From contig OMSO01000015.1 in assembly GCA_900313675.1 (NCBI GenBank), positions 1 to 53,181 of the forward strand: DNA of 53,181 nucleotides. Direction: 5' to 3'. Positions 49,902 through 53,181 of this stretch are shown one piece after another. Origin of the DNA: an uncultured Fibrobacter sp. Its GTDB lineage: Bacteria > Fibrobacterota > Fibrobacteria > Fibrobacterales > Fibrobacteraceae. Numbering within the stretch: position 1 is the first letter of the stretch; every line of letters starts with the position of its first letter. The notes under the pieces were generated by a model. It saw only the letters and a program-made list of their open reading frames with translations, was not told where the DNA came from and ran no database searches. A program made the position numbers and the translations under genes.

Positions 49902-50744
49902 ATGCAGAAAGTAGATACTTGGTACAAGGCCGAAGGTTACTGCGCCGTAGAAGATTTTGAACTGGCAAGCTACCTGCTGTTTGAAGCCGGAGTGGCGACC
50001 CTCGAAGAGCTGGACCCGAAGGCCGATGGCCGTACGGACTTTTGTTTCTATACCGGCGACAAGGCCGAGCGGGACCGCATTGTAGGGGAGTTTCCGCAGT
50101 ACAACTGGACGCTCAGCGAGGAGCCTGCCAAGGATTGGGACAAGTGGTGGCGGGACCGGGCGCAACCCGTTTCAGTAAGCCCCCATCTGTGGGTGCGCCC
50201 GCCTTGGGTGGAATTTACGCCCGAAGACCCTGAGGCCGTTGTGCTGGAGCTGGAAGCGAAGACGGCCTTCGGTACAGGGGAACACGATACCACCAGCAGT
50301 TGCGCCGCTCTTATGGAATCGGTAGATTTCAAGGGGAAGACAGTTCTGGATATTGGCACGGGTACGGGAATTTTGGCCATGTTTGCCCGGCGTCTGGGGG
50401 CGAAACTTGCGGTGGGTACCGAAATCGACCCGCTGACCATTCCCTGTATTGCCGAAAACTTCGAGCGGAACGGCTTTGGCACGAGCGATTGCGTACTCGG
50501 CTTTTTGGATGCCTTCAAGGATGGAACGAAGTTCAACGTCATCCTCTGCAACATGATCCGCAGTGAACTCTGGCCGCTCCGTGACGACATTGAAGACCTG
50601 CTTGCCCCCGGCGGTGAACTGATTATCAGCGGCCAGCTTCTGACCGAAAAAGATTACATTCTCAGATGGTTCGAAGAGGCCGGATTCAAAGTAAAGCAGG
50701 AACGCGTTAGTACAGAATGGTGGAGCGTGCTGGCCCACTCTTAA
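49902..50744 (+). CDS. prmA: Ribosomal protein L11 methyltransferase
   Basis: PrmA trimethylates ribosomal protein L11 using SAM. The 280 residues have the N-terminal substrate-recognition domain (VEDFELASYLLFEAGVATLE), a short linker, and the catalytic domain with TAFGTGEHDTTSSCAALME, which is diagnostic of PrmA, VLDIGTGTGILAMFARRLGA (SAM motif) and VILCNMIRSELWPL; the last replaces the usual NILA, a modest variation. The gene begins four bases after the peptidase stop. Its stop overlaps the convergent ygiQ by four bases (50741-50744). Confidence 0.9.
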   Translation: MQKVDTWYKAEGYCAVEDFELASYLLFEAGVATLEELDPKADGRTDFCFYTGDKAERDRIVGEFPQYNWTLSEEPAKDWDKWWRDRAQPVSVSPHLWVRPPWVEFTPEDPEAVVLELEAKTAFGTGEHDTTSSCAALMESVDFKGKTVLDIGTGTGILAMFARRLGAKLAVGTEIDPLTIPCIAENFERNGFGTSDCVLGFLDAFKDGTKFNVILCNMIRSELWPLRDDIEDLLAPGGELIISGQLLTEKDYILRWFEEAGFKVKQERVSTEWWSVLAHS

Positions 50745-52768
50745 TGGTGGTGCGGCCTCTTTTTATTCCCGAACTGTGCGGCGCGACGCTCCTTGCGGGC
50801 GGAATTTTCCCAGCGGCCTTTTTCGCCGACCTTCTTGGGCACTATGGTGCCGGAACGCTGTTCCCGCTTTTGCTGTTCCCGCTCCCGGTATTCGGCGTTG
50901 GTTTCCCGTTCCTTGCTTGGGAAAAATTCCTTGCCTTCGGCCTTTGCGCTACGGCTTAAAAGCAGGCGCCCGATCTTGCCCAGCTTGAGGCGCTCCAGGG
51001 TGGCGCGGATCTGCGGGCGGTTCTCCGGAATGTACCAGAAGAAGAATTGCCTCTGGCTTTTCTTTTGCTCCGGAGTTTTCGCCACGTAAAGGGGCTTTCC
51101 GTCGGGAGTCATTTCGGAATAGAACATCTCCGTCGCGATGGTCATGGGCGTAGGCGTAAAGTCCTGAACCTGTTCCAGCTGGAACCCTAGCTGCTTTGTC
51201 TCCAGGGCCAGTTCCGCCATGTCGGCTTCGGTACAGCCCGGATGGCTACTGATAAAGTAGGGGATAATCTGCTGTTTTTTGCCGATGCGCTTGCATTCGT
51301 CGTCGAAGAATTCCTTGAACTTGTGGAACAGCGTAAAGCTGGGCTTGCGCATGAGTTTCAGGACTTCGTCGCTGGTGTGTTCCGGCGCCACCTTCAAGCG
51401 TCCGCTCACATGGTAGTCGATGAGCTCCCGGGCGTATTCCTCGTGGTCCTTGCGCAGTTCAGCGTCATTGGTTTCTTGCAGCAGCATATCGTAACGGACA
51501 CCGCTCCCGATAAACAGGTGCCTTACCTTCGGGTGATTGCGCACTTCGCGGTAGAGCTCCAGAATTTCCTTGTGACGGGTGTCCATGTTGTCGCAAATCT
51601 TGGGCGTGAGGCAACTGGGCCGTGCGCATTTTTGGCAACGGCTCTGGTCGCGGCCCCGCATGTTGTACATGTTGGCACTTGGGCCGCCCAAGTCGGTGAT
51701 GGTGCCGGCAAAGCCATCCATCTTGGTAATCAAATCAACTTCCCGCAAAATGCTTTCGCGGCTACGGCTGGCAATGAACTTCCCTTGGTGGGCGTTGATG
51801 GCGCAAAAACTGCACCCGCCGAAACAGCCACGGTGGGTGTTAATGCTGAACTTGATCATGTCGAAGGCGGGTATGTTTCCGCGCTTCTTGTAGCGGGGGT
51901 GGGGCTCGCGGGCATAGGGATATTCGAAACTTTCGTCCAGTTCGCCATATTCCAGCGGTGGATAGGCTGGGTTGATCACCACGGTCTGTTCCGCCACATC
52001 TTGCAATATGCGACGCTGGAACCACTTGTTGCATTCGATATCCACCTTGCGGCAGTTTTCTATCTGTGTGCGCTTACTGGCGAGGCATTCTTCGAAGCTG
52101 GCTAGCCGCAAGTCTTCCCAGTTCTTGTTCTTGGGAACGTTCCCTTTGGGTGCCAGGTAGGCCGTTTGGGGAATGGATGTCAGGCTGGAGAAGGGTACGC
52201 CTTTTTTTAGGAGTCGCACCATTTCTTTCAGGGGCTTTTCACCCATGCCGTAAACCAGAAGATCAGCCTGGGTGTCGAACAAAATGCTGGGCTTGAGCCT
52301 GTCACTCCAGTAGTCGTAATGGGTCACCCTACGCAGGCTCGATTCCAGTCCGCCAATCATCAGGGGCACATCGGGATAGAGTTTTTTCAGAATCTTCGCA
52401 TAGGTGTAGGTCGCGTAATCGGGGCGGAATCCCGCCTTGTTGCCGGGAGTGAAGGCGTCGTCGCTCCTTAGACGTTTTGCGGCGGTGTAGTGGTTCACCA
52501 TGCTGTCCATGCCGCTACTGATGGCAAAGAACATTCGCGGGCGTCCAAGCTTCTTGAAATCCCGCAGGTCGTCGCGCCAGTTGGGTTGCGGGAGAATGGC
52601 CACCCGCAGGCCCTCGTGTTCAAAAAGCCTTGCCACTACGGCGTGGCCAAAGCAGGGGTGATCCACATAGGCGTCGGCGCTGATGATAATTACGTCCACG
52701 TAATCCCAACCCAGTTCGTCTAGGTCTTCTTTGCAGATGGGTAAAAATCGTGGATCGTAATGGGCCAT
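50741..52768 (-). CDS. YgiQ family radical SAM protein
   Basis: A 675-residue radical SAM enzyme of the YgiQ/UPF0313 family, whose reaction is not established. Landmarks are the N-terminal B12-like domain (DVIIISADAYVDHPCFGHAV, GLRVAILPQPNWRD), the cluster motif HRGCFGGCSFCAINAHQG, TITDLGGPSANMYNMRG followed by the additional cysteines CQKCARPSCLTPKIC, VRHLFIGSGVRYDMLL and VAPEHTSDEVLKLM. The C-terminal 90 residues are basic and low-complexity (EREQQKREQRSGTIVPKKVG), probably disordered. All elements of the family are present, at normal length. Confidence 0.92.
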   Translation of the reverse strand: MAHYDPRFLPICKEDLDELGWDYVDVIIISADAYVDHPCFGHAVVARLFEHEGLRVAILPQPNWRDDLRDFKKLGRPRMFFAISSGMDSMVNHYTAAKRLRSDDAFTPGNKAGFRPDYATYTYAKILKKLYPDVPLMIGGLESSLRRVTHYDYWSDRLKPSILFDTQADLLVYGMGEKPLKEMVRLLKKGVPFSSLTSIPQTAYLAPKGNVPKNKNWEDLRLASFEECLASKRTQIENCRKVDIECNKWFQRRILQDVAEQTVVINPAYPPLEYGELDESFEYPYAREPHPRYKKRGNIPAFDMIKFSINTHRGCFGGCSFCAINAHQGKFIASRSRESILREVDLITKMDGFAGTITDLGGPSANMYNMRGRDQSRCQKCARPSCLTPKICDNMDTRHKEILELYREVRNHPKVRHLFIGSGVRYDMLLQETNDAELRKDHEEYARELIDYHVSGRLKVAPEHTSDEVLKLMRKPSFTLFHKFKEFFDDECKRIGKKQQIIPYFISSHPGCTEADMAELALETKQLGFQLEQVQDFTPTPMTIATEMFYSEMTPDGKPLYVAKTPEQKKSQRQFFFWYIPENRPQIRATLERLKLGKIGRLLLSRSAKAEGKEFFPSKERETNAEYREREQQKREQRSGTIVPKKVGEKGRWENSARKERRAAQFGNKKRPHHH

Positions 52769-52874
52769 AGATTCAATTTAGAAAAGAAGAATGTTGATGA
52801 TTGTGCGGATAACCTTTTACTGCTGACGAAAACCCTGGTGACCGTTAATCCTTGCGAGTTCTCCCCGCTGTCAT

Positions 52875-52900
52875 TCTGGAACCCTGGAGCGTAGCGATAG
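52875..52900 (-). repeat. Dispersed repeat pair, second copy
   Basis: TCTGGAACCCTGGAGCGTAG CGATAG is the near-exact reverse complement of 4445-4470. Confidence 0.6.
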
Positions 52901-52980
52901 GGCGATAGAATCACGGGGACCCGCTTGCATCATCGTTTATCACCCCGGCCCCACCTACTTGTCACCCCGCATCCTTCCTT

Positions 52981-53005
52981 GTCATCCCCGCGAAGGCGGG
53001 GATCT
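52981..53005. repeat. Dispersed GTCAT palindrome, copy 5
   Basis: GTCATCCCCGCG-AA-GGCGGGGATCT, identical over at least 25 bases to copy 1 at 3728. Confidence 0.8.
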
Positions 53006-53122
53006 CCCTGCTTTTTGTTGACAACCTGTTGACAGCCTTGGGTTCAGGCGGTTCAAGACCCGTTTCCAGGGGTGCTTGGCGAAAAAAAAGCTAAAAAACA
53101 GAAAAAATTTTCGCAAAACCCC

Positions 53123-53151
53123 TTGCCGGGGGCGAAAAATTGTTCTATAAT
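53123..53151 (+). promoter_or_regulatory. Strong promoter reading off the window
   Basis: TTGCCG (53123-53128), 17-base spacer, TATAAT (53146-53151), preceded by A-rich tracts that could act as an UP element. The same arrangement precedes the tRNA genes here, so a tRNA or rRNA gene beyond 53181 is likely. Confidence 0.75.
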
Positions 53152-53181
53152 TGGCCTCACCCTCGGAAAGGGGGTTGCGGA

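Larger units (their letters stand above)
52769..53181. other. Repeat-rich intergenic end with a strong promoter
   Basis: No gene seen. 52875-52900 repeats the reverse complement of 4445-4470. 52981-53005 is a GTCAT palindrome. The last 100 bases hold a sigma70-type promoter running out of the window. Confidence 0.65.

Overview
The window looks like part of a Fibrobacter chromosome (F. succinogenes or a close relative). The main clues are a protein of the Fibrobacter-enriched TIGR02147 family, very large secreted proteins with poly-serine linkers, many lipoproteins of unknown function, and an anaerobic ribonucleotide reductase operon. The organism is inferred from these traits only; there is no rRNA gene in the window. 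Gene density is high and both strands are used. Four tRNA genes (Leu-CAG, Ser-UGA, Phe-GAA, Gly-GCC) are present, none with an encoded CCA end, each behind a recognisable -35/-10 pair with a 17-bp spacer.

Layout. 1-4.4 kb: 3' end of enolase, a small membrane protein, an FKBP-type isomerase lipoprotein, an ArgA-like N-acetylglutamate synthase and a nitroreductase. 4.4-7.7 kb: dnaB overlapping an MlaE-type permease, followed by its MlaF-type ATPase. 7.7-11.2 kb: a MORN-like lipoprotein, a three-gene run of exported or membrane proteins ending in an alpha/beta hydrolase, and tRNA-Leu. 11.3-15.8 kb: a GNAT enzyme, a translationally coupled TIGR02147 protein and lipoprotein pair, ComF and a beta-barrel candidate. 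15.9-21.7 kb: tRNA-Ser, GAF-HD-GYP protein, tRNA-Phe, a multidomain CotH lipoprotein, a BatD-like membrane protein and a lipoprotein. 21.7-25.2 kb: anaerobic class III ribonucleotide reductase locus in which the glycyl-radical domain is a separate 48-residue ORF between nrdD and nrdG. 25.2-30.1 kb: rhomboid protease, a repeat-rich spacer with a long imperfect palindrome, two AT-rich exported-protein genes, hipBA with palindromic operator candidates, and tRNA-Gly with partial copies of its 3' end nearby. 30.1-32.6 kb: a 59-residue membrane protein coupled to a class III cyclase, then hemW. 32.8-39.9 kb: two giant secreted proteins sharing a FlgD-like C-terminal domain. 40.1-46.7 kb: a compact primary-type sigma factor, methyltransferase, flippase-like protein, an in-frame UvrD-like helicase/PlsC acyltransferase fusion, murI and an unknown protein. 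46.8-52.8 kb: a Fic-like protein with an altered active site, an M6 peptidase with a Ser-rich linker, prmA and a YgiQ radical SAM protein. The window ends at a strong sigma70-type promoter reading off the edge.

How parts work together. NrdD, the small glycyl-radical ORF and NrdG should form one anaerobic dNTP-synthesis machine. The methyltransferase, flippase-like protein, PlsC fusion and MurI make an envelope-biosynthesis cluster. HipB and HipA form a toxin-antitoxin pair. The 917- and 1426-residue proteins are probably co-expressed cell-surface partners. Spacers are loaded with several families of dispersed repeats: GTCAT-type palindromes, a mosaic element of about 140-170 bp in two opposite copies, degenerate short tandem repeats, and a 74-bp triplicate beside the sigma factor gene. 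The strongest candidates for something new are the split NrdD, the helicase-acyltransferase fusion, the Fic variant and the long palindrome beside the AT-rich islet.
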